Source: Gottfriedia sp049568075 (GTDB lineage Bacteria > Bacillota > Bacilli > Bacillales > Bacillaceae_G). Taken from it: a stretch of 64,000 bases of DNA. Within the stretch, counting starts at the first letter, position 1. Every line of letters begins with the position of its first letter. The stretch lies in the NCBI GenBank assembly GCA_049568075.1, contig CP144911.1, one strand, 5' to 3'. The notes under the pieces were generated by a model. It did not search any database, was not told where the DNA came from, and was given only the letters and a program-made list of their open reading frames with translations. The position numbers were made by a program, and so were the translations under genes. This document shows positions 7,813 through 15,732 of this stretch, one piece after another.

Positions 7813-8490
7813 GTGAATGGAATGGAGATGGAAACTAATTTTCTTTCAATCCGGGAACATGCGTATAGATATTTAAAAGAATTGATTTTAGAGGGGCATT
7901 ATAAGCCAGGTGATCGCTTAATTGAACGGGAGCTTGCTGTTAAGCTAAATATTAGTCGTACACCTATTAGAGAAGCTTTATTCCGCTTAGAATCACAAGG
8001 GTTTGTAAAAACGGTTCCGCGTAAAGGTGTCATCGTTTCGAATATTTCTGATGAAGACATTATGGAAGTGTTTACGATTTTATCTTCATTAGAAGTGTTA
8101 GCAGCAAAATTGGCTGCTAAAAAAATGACGGACGAAATTCAAAAAGAGTTTGATCAGAAAATCGAGGAGCTTCTTTATATTGAGGAACACTCAGACGAAA
8201 CCTTCGAGAATGAGCATATCGAAATGAATCTCCTACTATATAAGGCAGCGAGAAGTCCGAAGCTTTTTGAAATTTTATCCGGCTTAACAGATTATATCCA
8301 TATGTCTGCTAATATGGGGTACGAAACGCCTGGAAGACGTAAGGAATCATTGAGGGAACATATTGAAATTATGAAAGCAGTACGAAATAAAGAAATAGAA
8401 ATGTCGGAGTATTTAACGAAAATTCATATCGAAAATTCTAGACGTGCGTACATGAACTACATAGAAAAAAGAAAAGAAAAAACGACATAA
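7813..8490 (+). CDS. FadR-type GntR transcriptional regulator
   Basis: A 225-residue regulator. The N-terminal winged helix (about residues 12-80) has the GntR signature GDRLIERELAVKLNISRTPI followed by REALFRLESQGFV. The C-terminal helical FCD ligand domain keeps three His residues at the expected places (ENEHIEMN, REHIEIMK, KIHIENS), consistent with a metal-assisted carboxylate effector site. GTG 7,813 and ATG 7,822 are both possible starts; the AGGTGA site favours the ATG. It is transcribed alone, in the middle of the catabolic cluster. The cluster carries six ATTTGGTATACCAAAT-like sites, the operator type expected for this subfamily, so it is the probable local repressor, relieved by a pathway acid. 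Confidence 0.92.
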   Translation: MNGMEMETNFLSIREHAYRYLKELILEGHYKPGDRLIERELAVKLNISRTPIREALFRLESQGFVKTVPRKGVIVSNISDEDIMEVFTILSSLEVLAAKLAAKKMTDEIQKEFDQKIEELLYIEEHSDETFENEHIEMNLLLYKAARSPKLFEILSGLTDYIHMSANMGYETPGRRKESLREHIEIMKAVRNKEIEMSEYLTKIHIENSRRAYMNYIEKRKEKTT

Positions 8491-8553
8491 AAATAGTTTG
8501 TGGATGTTTGCGTCTCTTTTCTTGTATGGAAAAATCAATTTTCTATAAATAAT

Positions 8554-8606
8554 AAAACCCCTATTAGATAGACTGTTAGATCGTCTAGACTAAGAGGGGC
8601 TTTTTA
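8554..8606. terminator. Bidirectional terminator between gntR and the aspartate-dehydrogenase-like gene
   Basis: AAACCCCT..TTAG..GAC pairs with GTC..CTAA.AGGGG, followed by TTTTTATTTT. It is placed between two convergent genes and can serve both. Confidence 0.75.
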
Positions 8607-8644
8607 TTTTAGTTTCGTATTTCACAAATAATAAAGAGAAAATA

Positions 8645-9445
8645 CTAGATACCAACAACGATCGAGGACGTTCTATTTTTTAAAGTATTACAAATACTCA
8701 TTGCAACTATATATCCCGTCTTTGGATTAGTAGAAGAAGGAATATTTTGCACCTTTACTTCCATTTCACCAAAAAATCCCTTTACGAAAATTTGGTGTGT
8801 ATTACTTGTTATGTTTGGATCTACATAAACTTGTACTTTTGTTTTATCAAATCCGATTCCAGCAAGACTCAAGGTTGCTGAAACATTTGTGCTTTCCGGA
8901 AAAAGCTTAGAAGATTCTCTAGCAACACCATTATATATGCAAATTGGCTCCGTAACGGTGTCTAAATCTACCTTTTCCTCTGCAATTGTTCCTCTCCATG
9001 CACTCGGTGGTTTTCTCGTTACAAGTTTTACTTCATCAACCCCTTGTAGCATAGAAGCAGCTACACGATCCAATCCAGCAATCGCAGCAGAAGGGATGAT
9101 AATCTTGCTGTTAGTAAGCTTTGCAGTAGTTTCAAGTTCTGCTAATAATGCGTCATCTGCTAATGCACCTACAGATGAGATGATAAAGTCACTACTAGTA
9201 GACAGCGTCCTTTTTCCAAACTTATAGACAGCTTCATGACCCGCAGCTTCAATTATGAGATCCAATCCCAATCCAAAAAAAGTCTCTTCATTGTCGTAAA
9301 ATAAATCGCTTATATGCGATTCGTATTGATCCTTTCTCCGTACGAGAACCGCCTTTAATGATACATCACCAGCCTTGCCTTCGTTTATATATTTGACGAT
9401 ATCTTGTCCGATTGCTCCATATCCAATTAATCCAATAGTAAGCAC
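8645..9445 (-). CDS. Aspartate-dehydrogenase-like NAD(P) oxidoreductase
   Basis: About 266 residues, the size of NadX-type L-aspartate dehydrogenases. A Rossmann motif IGLIGYGAIGQDI lies at the N terminus, an IIEAAGHEAV segment follows near residue 70, and a C-terminal aspartate/homoserine-dehydrogenase-like domain contains VTRKPPSAWRG and STNVSATLSLAGIG. GTG 9,445 is the better start, 7 bases from AGGTGA; the ATG three codons upstream overlaps that site. The gene is divergent from the second ferredoxin and shares a region with two GTATAC operators. No nadA/nadB/nadC are nearby, so a catabolic role (oxidative deamination of an amino acid, or reduction of an imine) is more likely than NAD synthesis. 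Confidence 0.83.
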   Translation of the reverse strand: MLTIGLIGYGAIGQDIVKYINEGKAGDVSLKAVLVRRKDQYESHISDLFYDNEETFFGLGLDLIIEAAGHEAVYKFGKRTLSTSSDFIISSVGALADDALLAELETTAKLTNSKIIIPSAAIAGLDRVAASMLQGVDEVKLVTRKPPSAWRGTIAEEKVDLDTVTEPICIYNGVARESSKLFPESTNVSATLSLAGIGFDKTKVQVYVDPNITSNTHQIFVKGFFGEMEVKVQNIPSSTNPKTGYIVAMSICNTLKNRTSSIVVGI

Positions 9446-9479
9446 ATATATCACCTCATTTTTTGAATATTAAGACGCA

Positions 9480-9494
9480 TTTGGTATACAAAAT
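9480..9494. promoter_or_regulatory. GntR-type operator, site E
   Basis: TTTGGTATACAAAAT, 35 bases upstream of the aspartate-dehydrogenase-like start, placed to block its promoter. Confidence 0.6.
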
Positions 9495-9599
9495 ATTATA
9501 TCAGACCGGTATATAAAAACAAATAGAGTAATATAAATTAAGAAAAATAGCTTAATATATGTAATTTATATATTGTCAGAAAATTATAAATATGGTATA

Positions 9600-9612
9600 T
9601 TGTATACCAAAT
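9600..9612. promoter_or_regulatory. GntR-type operator, site F
   Basis: TTGTATACCAAAT, 24 bases before the second ferredoxin start and 118 bp (centre to centre) from site E. A half-match TGGTATATTG lies immediately upstream. Confidence 0.6.
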
Positions 9613-9635
9613 AGGTGAAGAGGAGGATTTGAATT

Positions 9636-9980
9636 ATGCCAAAACTGAATTTTGCTACTAGTGGAAAAGTATTAGAAGTACCGGAAAACTCCAATATTTT
9701 ACGTATGTCTCTTCGATTTGATGGAGAATTACCAAATCGATGTGGTGGCGGCGTTTGTGGATCCTGCGTTTGTAAAATTGAAGAGGGTACTGTTGATCAT
9801 ATAAAAGTACAGGAGCGTCGAAAACTTGGTGAAGAATGGTTAAGCAAAGGGTTCCGTTTAGGTTGCCAAGCTTTCATTACTGAAGATGATGTAACGATTT
9901 CATGGAACGAAGAAGTAACAGATGAAGTAAAAAAACGTAAATTAGATCATCCGAAAAAGAAAGTGACATCTACACCATAA
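9636..9980 (+). CDS. [2Fe-2S] ferredoxin, second copy
   Basis: A 114-residue plant-type ferredoxin with NRCGGGVCGSCVCKI (Cys-X4-Cys-X2-Cys) near residues 35-45 and the distal Cys in RLGCQAF near residue 80. It is related to, but clearly diverged from, the ferredoxin at 1,907. GAGGAGG precedes the ATG. It heads a run of four same-strand genes (small Cys protein and two transporter halves) under operator site F. Two ferredoxins in one regulon suggest two electron-transfer steps or alternative redox potentials. It probably serves the diiron oxidase. Confidence 0.92.
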   Translation: MPKLNFATSGKVLEVPENSNILRMSLRFDGELPNRCGGGVCGSCVCKIEEGTVDHIKVQERRKLGEEWLSKGFRLGCQAFITEDDVTISWNEEVTDEVKKRKLDHPKKKVTSTP

Positions 9981-10010
9981 AATCCAATTTTAAGAGCGGG
10001 AGTGAATGAT

Positions 10011-10214
10011 ATGTTGTTAGTATGCGACAAACATATGAAAGAAGCCTTACAGTTAGTAGAAATGCCTCAAATTCAAAAAGCTCAAACTGGTGAGACATGC
10101 TCGTTTTGTAATGTGGAGACTTCGCTTTTAATGAATATGGTCAATCAACCTATTCCAGTGATGAAAAAACCATGCGGTAATTGTGTGAAGTGCTCTTGTC
10201 TTATTGCAAACTAA
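10011..10214 (+). CDS. Small cysteine-rich protein (metal-binding candidate)
   Basis: About 67 residues with eight Cys, seven of them in or next to CXXC-type groups: ETCSFCNVE near residue 33 and CGNCVKCSC at the C terminus, plus one Cys near the start. This pattern suggests Zn2+ or an Fe-S cluster. I do not recognise the family. ATG 10,011 is favoured, 9 bases from GGGAG; a GTG at 10,002 is too close. It lies between the second ferredoxin and the transporter pair, 20-30 bases from each, so it is cotranscribed. It might assist iron delivery or electron transfer to the oxidase; this is inference from position. Confidence 0.7.
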   Translation: MLLVCDKHMKEALQLVEMPQIQKAQTGETCSFCNVETSLLMNMVNQPIPVMKKPCGNCVKCSCLIAN

Positions 10215-10243
10215 AAGAAAGATAAACTAAAGGGATGGATTTT

Positions 10244-10813
10244 ATGAAACAGTTAAACATCTTTATCGCCTTTTTTAGGAGCAGCATGCTCGGATACGGA
10301 GGTGGACCATCGACCATTCCTTTAGTACATAAAGAAGTGGTTGAACGCTTTAAATGGATGAATGATGAAGAATTTGGAGATGTGCTCGCTATTGGAAACA
10401 CACTGCCAGGACCGATTAATACAAAAATGGCTGGATACATTGGGTTTAAAGTGGGTGGTAAAATTGGGATGATTAATGCAATAGTTGCAACGATCCTGCC
10501 GACAATTATTTTAATGGTAGTTTTATTGACTACTCTAGTGACATTTAAAGATCTAAAATGGGTGCAAGGAATGACTAAAGCAATTGTACCAGTGGTTGGA
10601 GTCATGCTTGGTGTACTAACTTGGCAATTTGTAGAAGCTTCCGTTAAGGGGCTAAAATGGCCCTTTACAATCGGACATATTATAGTAGGGATTGTTTTAA
10701 TGCAATATTTTCATATACATCCAGGATTTATTATTGGAGGGCTACTGTTATTTGCGGTCGTTAAGCCAACCAAATCAGTTGAAGGTAAAAAATCAAAAGG
10801 ACTGTCTGCATAA
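10244..10813 (+). CDS. Chromate-type transporter, first half (ChrA family, short type)
   Basis: About 189 residues with five to six membrane helices. It carries the ChrA-family motif GYGGGPSTIPLVHKE near residue 17 and LAIGNTLPGPINTKMAGYIG near residues 48-67. Short-type ChrA proteins are encoded as adjacent pairs that form a heterodimer equivalent to one long ChrA, with antiparallel topology. ATG 10,244 is better spaced from AAAGGG than ATG 10,235. Its stop overlaps the next start by one base (TAATG). In this metabolic regulon it may move an oxyanion or organic anion rather than chromate. Confidence 0.88.
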   Translation: MKQLNIFIAFFRSSMLGYGGGPSTIPLVHKEVVERFKWMNDEEFGDVLAIGNTLPGPINTKMAGYIGFKVGGKIGMINAIVATILPTIILMVVLLTTLVTFKDLKWVQGMTKAIVPVVGVMLGVLTWQFVEASVKGLKWPFTIGHIIVGIVLMQYFHIHPGFIIGGLLLFAVVKPTKSVEGKKSKGLSA

Positions 10814-11337
10814 TGGTATATTGGAACATTTTCTGGGCGTTTTTTGTTGCTAATATTTTAGGGTATGGAGGAGGACCTGCGACCATTCCTCTTATTCAAA
10901 AAGAAGTTGTCACAAGAGGTTGGCTTACACATCAAGAATTTAATGAGGCTCTTGCTATGGGAAACTCCCTACCAGGACCGATTGCTACGAAAATGGCAGG
11001 GTATATCGGATTCCATGAAGGTGGTATACTAGGTTCATTTTTGGCTGTATTGGCTACAGTTGCACCGTCATTAATCCTCATGCTGACCTTAATGGGAATT
11101 TTGTATAAATATCGTCATTCGATTCAAGTTAAGCGAATGACTCTTTACGTCAAGCCAACAATCGCAGTTTTACTTGGCGTTATGGCTTATAATTCATTTC
11201 ATGATTCATATTCTCAAATTGGTATTGGACAGTTTTTATTTTTAGGAGTAATCAGTTACATATTAATGGAGAAAGTAAAGCTACATCCGGCTTTTATTGT
11301 AATAGGAGCTTTGCTATACGGTGGATTAAATTTATAA
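10813..11337 (+). CDS. Chromate-type transporter, second half (ChrA family, short type)
   Basis: 174 residues, homologous to the preceding gene: GYGGGPATIPLIQKE near residue 17 and LAMGNSLPGPIATKMAGYIG near residues 48-67, then several hydrophobic helices. Translation is probably coupled to the first half through the TAATG overlap. The two halves together match a duplicated long ChrA. It is the last gene of the operator F unit and is followed by a strong terminator. The substrate is unknown. Confidence 0.88.
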   Translation: MVYWNIFWAFFVANILGYGGGPATIPLIQKEVVTRGWLTHQEFNEALAMGNSLPGPIATKMAGYIGFHEGGILGSFLAVLATVAPSLILMLTLMGILYKYRHSIQVKRMTLYVKPTIAVLLGVMAYNSFHDSYSQIGIGQFLFLGVISYILMEKVKLHPAFIVIGALLYGGLNL

Positions 11338-11341
11338 TTTG

Positions 11342-11386
11342 AAAAAAGGGTAAGCAAATTTCAGTGAATTTTGCTTACCCTTTTTT
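11342..11386 (+). terminator. Strong terminator closing the catabolic cluster
   Basis: AAGGGTAAGCAAA pairs with TTTGCTTACCCTT, followed by TTTT. It marks the right boundary of the regulon. Confidence 0.85.
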
Positions 11387-11547
11387 GCACATTAGTAAGT
11401 AAAAATATTTCAGTGGCGAAGGGGATTTGACGTAGTCGCATTTTTAGGAATTGGAGAAGTGCAACTTTAGTCTCTGTCTTCGCTTTAAAGTTCGCCAATC
11501 GGCGAGTTTTCTTTAGAATGTTTGATATAACTTTTGTTTGTAATTTG

Positions 11548-11790
11548 TTATTGTAATCTACTTTCAACTTGTTGACAAACTTCATCAGCTGTTAAGCCAC
11601 TTGCCTCGATTACTGATCCTTGTGTAGCTACATTTTGCATTCCCATTACATTTGAATCAAGTCCTGTTACAACGCAGCAATCGCAACCATTTGCATCTGA
11701 TTCTTGTTTTAATTCAACAACATCATGTCCCGCTGAACGTAATGCTTCTTGGACATTAGTTAAAGATTGTTCTACTCCGATTCTAGCCAT
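11548..11790 (-). CDS. ykuS: YkuS-like UPF0180 family protein
   Basis: About 80 residues starting MARIGVEQSLTNV. It has a Cys-rich centre (NGCDCCVVTGLDSNVMG) and ends in a helix (LTADEVCQQVESRL), matching the small Bacillus YkuS/UPF0180 family of unknown function. ATG 11,790 is chosen because GAGGAGGTG lies at the right distance; three codons upstream there is an in-frame ATG without a proper site. It is divergent from the small gene at 11,894. Confidence 0.82.
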   Translation of the reverse strand: MARIGVEQSLTNVQEALRSAGHDVVELKQESDANGCDCCVVTGLDSNVMGMQNVATQGSVIEASGLTADEVCQQVESRLQ

Positions 11791-11893
11791 AAAAAACACC
11801 TCCTCAGATATATAAGATTTGCAATTTACAGGAAAAATATTCTTTGAATAAAGAAGTTTAAGTTTAGAAAAAGTAAAGATGGAGGTGTTTAAA

Positions 11894-12028
11894 ATGGGAA
11901 AAACTAAAAAAGATCCATCGAGAGTTGGCTTAGGATCACCAAATGTACAAGGTCAAGGGACTACGACATCTGAAACTGGTGTTGAGATGTCTTCTAGTAG
12001 AAAAAAACAAAAAAGAGAGATTAAATAA
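11894..12028 (+). CDS. Small basic YuzL-like protein
   Basis: A 44-residue, highly polar protein. It begins MGKTKKDPSRVGLGSPNVQG and ends in a Lys/Arg-rich tail (SSSRKKQKREIK). Composition and the KKDPS..GL.S..V start fit the YuzL-like family of small Bacillus proteins, some resembling small spore proteins. A strong GGAGGTG lies 7 bases upstream. No membrane segment or Cys. Function unknown; the name rests on recall of the family pattern. Confidence 0.6.
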   Translation: MGKTKKDPSRVGLGSPNVQGQGTTTSETGVEMSSSRKKQKREIK

Positions 12029-12114
12029 AGACTTTTAGAATTCAAATGTTGGGAAATTGTCAGTGACATTCAAATTAATTTGATAAGAACCCTATTTTAT
12101 AAGAAAATGTCTCG

Positions 12115-12142
12115 CCACCTATTTAGATAGGTGGTTTTATTT
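12115..12142 (+). terminator. Terminator of the YuzL-like gene region
   Basis: CCACCT..AGGTGG with an 8-nt loop followed by TTTTATTTT, 86 bases after the small gene. Confidence 0.7.
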
Positions 12143-12249
12143 TGAAAAAAAATAATAATATTATATGTAAGAGGAATCTAAGATCGTTAAGAAGAATTAA
12201 GAACTGTATTTTCTTTTTAAATAAACCAATGGAGAAAGTAGATGAATAG

Positions 12250-13185
12250 ATGAATCATATTGTAAATGGTGATGTGGTTGGAGGAAAAATAAAGTCTTTA
12301 AATGATAATATTGTTGTATGGCGAGAAATGTATGATTTTGGGCCACTGAGTCGAGATTGGACTTTAGAAGAAACATATAAAAGAAGAGCAAATTTTTTTC
12401 AACAAAAGCTACAAATTCCTTCGAGTTTTTTTTTTGAAAATTGCCGAAGCCAATTTCAATTATTAGATGCACTATCTCGTTCTGAGGAAGTTGTCCTATG
12501 GTTCGAACATGATCGATACGATCAGGTGACAATACTTTATTTATTATCGGAATTATCGGCACTTGGATTTCAAAAAATTTCGATGGTTAGTATAAATGAA
12601 TATGAAGGAATTGAACCATTTCACGGATTAGGTCAATTATCTTCAGAACAATTAATTGGATTACTCCCAACTAAACAAGAAGTTTCAGATGAACAAATAG
12701 AAGAAGCATGTGCTGGATGGAAAGCTTATTGTTCAAATAATCTAAATGAACTTGATAATTTTATTCAAAAATGTCATGCGCTTCCGTTTCTAAAACAAGC
12801 TTTATTAAGTCATATGTCATATTTTCCTTCTAAACAGAATGGATTAAATGAAGTAGAATTTTTAGCATTATCAATGATCAATGAAGGAATTAACTCCTTT
12901 GCAGAACTATTTAATAAACTCGTAAGACATAGAACAAATGATGGATTAAGCGATTTATATTTCGCAGCAATTTTAAATGAATTAATGAAAAGTGATTTCC
13001 CTTTAATAAGTAGTGACAGTGAATTACCAAGTTATAAACAACATAACCCAAAAGCAAAAATTGAATTAACTAAATGGGGATTAGACGTACTAACGGGAAA
13101 AGCAAATCGAATGAATTTAATTGGAATAGACTGGTGGGTTGGAGGGGTTCATTTAGTTAAAAAAGCCTCTAATAATAACATATAA
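12250..13185 (+). CDS. DUF1835 domain protein
   Basis: 311 residues. The N-terminal part has the DUF1835 pattern: HIVNGDVVGGKIK near residue 2, VVWREMYDFGPLSRDW near residue 23, and VVLWFEHDRYDQVTILYLL near residue 80. The C-terminal half matches the companion DUF3658-type region with a Trp-rich end (IGIDWWVGGVH). Function is unknown; such genes are common single genes in Bacillaceae. No strong ribosome site precedes the ATG. No operon partner is visible. Confidence 0.8.
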   Translation: MNHIVNGDVVGGKIKSLNDNIVVWREMYDFGPLSRDWTLEETYKRRANFFQQKLQIPSSFFFENCRSQFQLLDALSRSEEVVLWFEHDRYDQVTILYLLSELSALGFQKISMVSINEYEGIEPFHGLGQLSSEQLIGLLPTKQEVSDEQIEEACAGWKAYCSNNLNELDNFIQKCHALPFLKQALLSHMSYFPSKQNGLNEVEFLALSMINEGINSFAELFNKLVRHRTNDGLSDLYFAAILNELMKSDFPLISSDSELPSYKQHNPKAKIELTKWGLDVLTGKANRMNLIGIDWWVGGVHLVKKASNNNI

Positions 13186-13200
13186 GGTCAGGTAGTAATA

Positions 13201-13667
13201 ATGGATGTTGGATTTAAATCAGAGAACTAATTATTTAATTTAAGGGTAGCAAGTATATGGATTGAAAATGGGCATGTCTTAATACACAGACTAGCAAGTG
13301 ACACAATTTGGTCCTTACCAGGTGGTAGAATTAAATTCAATGAAGAGTCACATTTAAGCTTAAAATGGAGATCAAAGAAGAACTAGGAATAGAAATTGAA
13401 ATTGATCAGATGATGTGGACAGTAGAAAATTTCTTTTCTTATAAAGGAAATAATATTCACGAAGTTGGTCTTTACTATAAAATAAACTCAGAGAACAAGC
13501 TTACTAATTCATTGAATGAATCATTTTAAGGTATTGAAGGGGACCGACTAATTTTTTAATAGGTCAGTTTAAAGAATCTAGAAGAAATCGAAGTATACCC
13601 TGAATTTTTACGGAAGAAATTAAAGGAAGTTTCAACTGAAAATCATTTTATCGTAAAAGATAATTGA
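13201..13667 (+). pseudogene. Decayed NUDIX hydrolase gene
   Basis: A NUDIX hydrolase can be read across three frames. The start MDVGFKSEN stops after nine codons. A shifted frame gives VASIWIENGHVLIHR and WSLPGGRIKFNEES. A second shift within the Nudix box (near 13,360) gives MEIKEELGIEIEI, and the remaining part is interrupted by TAA at about 13,527 and TAATAG near 13,557. The Gly and EE.G parts of the Nudix box are still visible. Two frameshifts and several stops make it non-functional. It fills an otherwise unexplained 500-bp gap. Confidence 0.8.
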
Positions 13668-13688
13668 AATTGTTATAGAGGTGGTAAT

Positions 13689-14663
13689 ATGCGCCCGATT
13701 TTATTAGGAATATTAGCGGCATTTTTCTTTTCAATCACATTTATTTTAAACCGCTCGATGGAATTATCTGGTGGAAGTTGGATTTGGAGTGCATCCTTAA
13801 GATACTTTTTTATGGTACCTTTTTTATTAATCATCGTAATCTCTCGAAGAAATTTGTATGATCTATTGAAAGAAATGAAAGGCAAATTAAAAAGTTGGAT
13901 TATATGGTCAACAATTGGATTCGGTTTATTTTATGCACCAATTTGCCTAGCAGCAGTTTATTCTCCAGGATGGCTAATAGCAAGTTCATGGCAGATCACA
14001 ATTTTATCTGGGTCACTTTTAGCACCATTTTTCTTCATTTCAATTCAAACATCAAATGAAATCCAAAAGGTTCGTGGGAAAATTCCTTTTAAAGGATTAG
14101 GAATGTCTTTATTAATTATATTTGGTATTTTATTAATGCAGATTGAGTTAGCTACAAAAATAGCTATTTCAACAGTTTTAACAGGTATTTTACCAGTTAT
14201 TATTGCCTCCTTTGCATACCCACTTGGCAATCGAAAAATGATGGAATTATGTGATGGAAAGCTGGATGTATATCAACGCGTTTTAGGAATGACCTTAGCC
14301 AGTTTACCGTTTTGGATCATTCTATCAATCTATGGTTTATATACTGAAGGTCTACCAAGTCAAAATCAAGTATCACAATCATTAATTGTAGCGATCTCAT
14401 CAGGTGTAATTGCTACTGTATTATTTTTTCAAGCTACTGATTTAGTAAGGGGAAATATGCAAAAATTAGGGGCAGTAGAAGCAACCCAATCCATGGAAGT
14501 ATTATTCACAGTAATGGGTGAAATGATTTTCTTATCAACGGCATCTCCATCAATTATTTCTTGGATTGGAATGATTATTATCATGATCGGCATGATATTG
14601 CATAGCTATCTATCACAGAGGGGAAAGTACGTAAAGAAAGATAAGGAAACTGTTAATTTATGA
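13689..14663 (+). CDS. Multidrug-efflux-type DMT transporter
   Basis: 324 residues with about ten hydrophobic helices, fitting the multidrug resistance efflux transporter (EmrE-like, duplicated DMT) family. The N-terminal helix PILLGILAAFFFSITFILNR and the segment ATQSMEVLFTVMGEM near residue 270 are typical of DMT carriers. AGAGGTGG lies upstream of the ATG. Its stop codon abuts the AlkA-like start (TGAATG), so the two are translationally coupled. The exported substrate is unknown. Confidence 0.78.
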   Translation: MRPILLGILAAFFFSITFILNRSMELSGGSWIWSASLRYFFMVPFLLIIVISRRNLYDLLKEMKGKLKSWIIWSTIGFGLFYAPICLAAVYSPGWLIASSWQITILSGSLLAPFFFISIQTSNEIQKVRGKIPFKGLGMSLLIIFGILLMQIELATKIAISTVLTGILPVIIASFAYPLGNRKMMELCDGKLDVYQRVLGMTLASLPFWIILSIYGLYTEGLPSQNQVSQSLIVAISSGVIATVLFFQATDLVRGNMQKLGAVEATQSMEVLFTVMGEMIFLSTASPSIISWIGMIIIMIGMILHSYLSQRGKYVKKDKETVNL

Positions 14664-15617
14664 ATGTGGAAAGAGGTGATTAATCTGTATAAAGAATTCA
14701 ATGCATCACTTGTATTAGATAAAAATAAGAATTCGATATCCATCTTAACACCAAAAGATTTTAGTTTTAATGAATGCTTAGTATTCCTAACACGATCTAA
14801 AAATGAGGTACTTCATCAAGTTAAAGAGGAATATTTTTTAAAACTTATTAAAATAGAAAATAGATTAATTTTACTAAAAGTAAGTAGTGATCATAACGAA
14901 TTATTAATTGAATTTCCAGACCAACATCCAAGTGAAGAAATAAAAGTAGCTGCTGCAGCATTTATATGGGATTTATTTGATTTAGGCAGAAACCTAACCG
15001 AGTTCTATCAATTAAGTAAAAATAATCAAATGCTACAATTGCTAATTGATCAGCATTTTGGACTTCGCGTAATTGGAATTCCGGATTTATTTGAAGCATT
15101 TACATGGGCAATTATGGGTCAACAAATCAATCTGACATTTGCGTTTTCTTTAAAAAGAAGCTTTGTTGAAAAATATGGAGAAAGCTTTAGATGGAAGGAT
15201 GAAATATTTTGGCTATTTCCAACTCCAGATGTAATATCCAAACTTGAGGTTTCCGATTTAACTAGTATGAAATTTACTACACGAAAAGCAGAATACGTGA
15301 TTGGGATTGCAAAATTAATGACAGATGGACTCATTTCAAAAGAATCTCTAAATCGTTTAGAATCATACGAGAAAAAGTTAAATAAGCTATTGGAAATTCG
15401 AGGAGTTGGGAACTGGACGGCTGATTACGTCTTGATGAAATGTTTACAAGAGAAATCCGCGTTTCCAATTGCCGATGTAGGAATACATAATGCATTAAAA
15501 AATCAACTATCATTAGAGAAAAAACCTTCAATTGAAGAAATTAAAAAAATGGCTAAAAAATGGAAGGGCTGGGAAGCTTACGTAACGTTTTATTTATGGA
15601 GATCATTATATTCCTAA
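14664..15617 (+). CDS. DNA-3-methyladenine glycosylase II (AlkA-like)
   Basis: 317 residues, the size of AlkA-type base-excision glycosylases that remove alkylated purines. An N-terminal beta-rich domain is followed by the HhH-GPD core. The helix-hairpin-helix is seen at IRGVGNWTADYVLM (about residues 243-256), followed by the catalytic Asp in FPIADVGIHNAL (about residue 271). A segment AFTWAIMGQQINLTFA near residue 145 is typical of the family. The start MWKE matches relatives. It directly follows the DMT exporter, perhaps a coupled response to alkylating toxicants. Confidence 0.88.
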   Translation: MWKEVINLYKEFNASLVLDKNKNSISILTPKDFSFNECLVFLTRSKNEVLHQVKEEYFLKLIKIENRLILLKVSSDHNELLIEFPDQHPSEEIKVAAAAFIWDLFDLGRNLTEFYQLSKNNQMLQLLIDQHFGLRVIGIPDLFEAFTWAIMGQQINLTFAFSLKRSFVEKYGESFRWKDEIFWLFPTPDVISKLEVSDLTSMKFTTRKAEYVIGIAKLMTDGLISKESLNRLESYEKKLNKLLEIRGVGNWTADYVLMKCLQEKSAFPIADVGIHNALKNQLSLEKKPSIEEIKKMAKKWKGWEAYVTFYLWRSLYS

Positions 15618-15732
15618 ATAAGTAATACAAAGCAAAGTCCTTTAAAATTGAAAAATCCCCCACTATTTCAATACATAATTGGTTTTTATTGTTAAAATAA
15701 TGTGTAGTAACAAGAATAACTGGGGGAACAAC

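Noticed and set aside
8645..9445. NadX acting in NAD biosynthesis
   Set aside because: No nadA or nadC nearby, the shared operators point to the catabolic regulon, and NAD supply is covered by the salvage operon at 19-22 kb.
11021..11032. GTATAC site in the second chrA half as a regulon operator
   Set aside because: The flanks (GTGGTATACTAGG) do not match the TTTGG/CCAAA arms and the site is in coding sequence.
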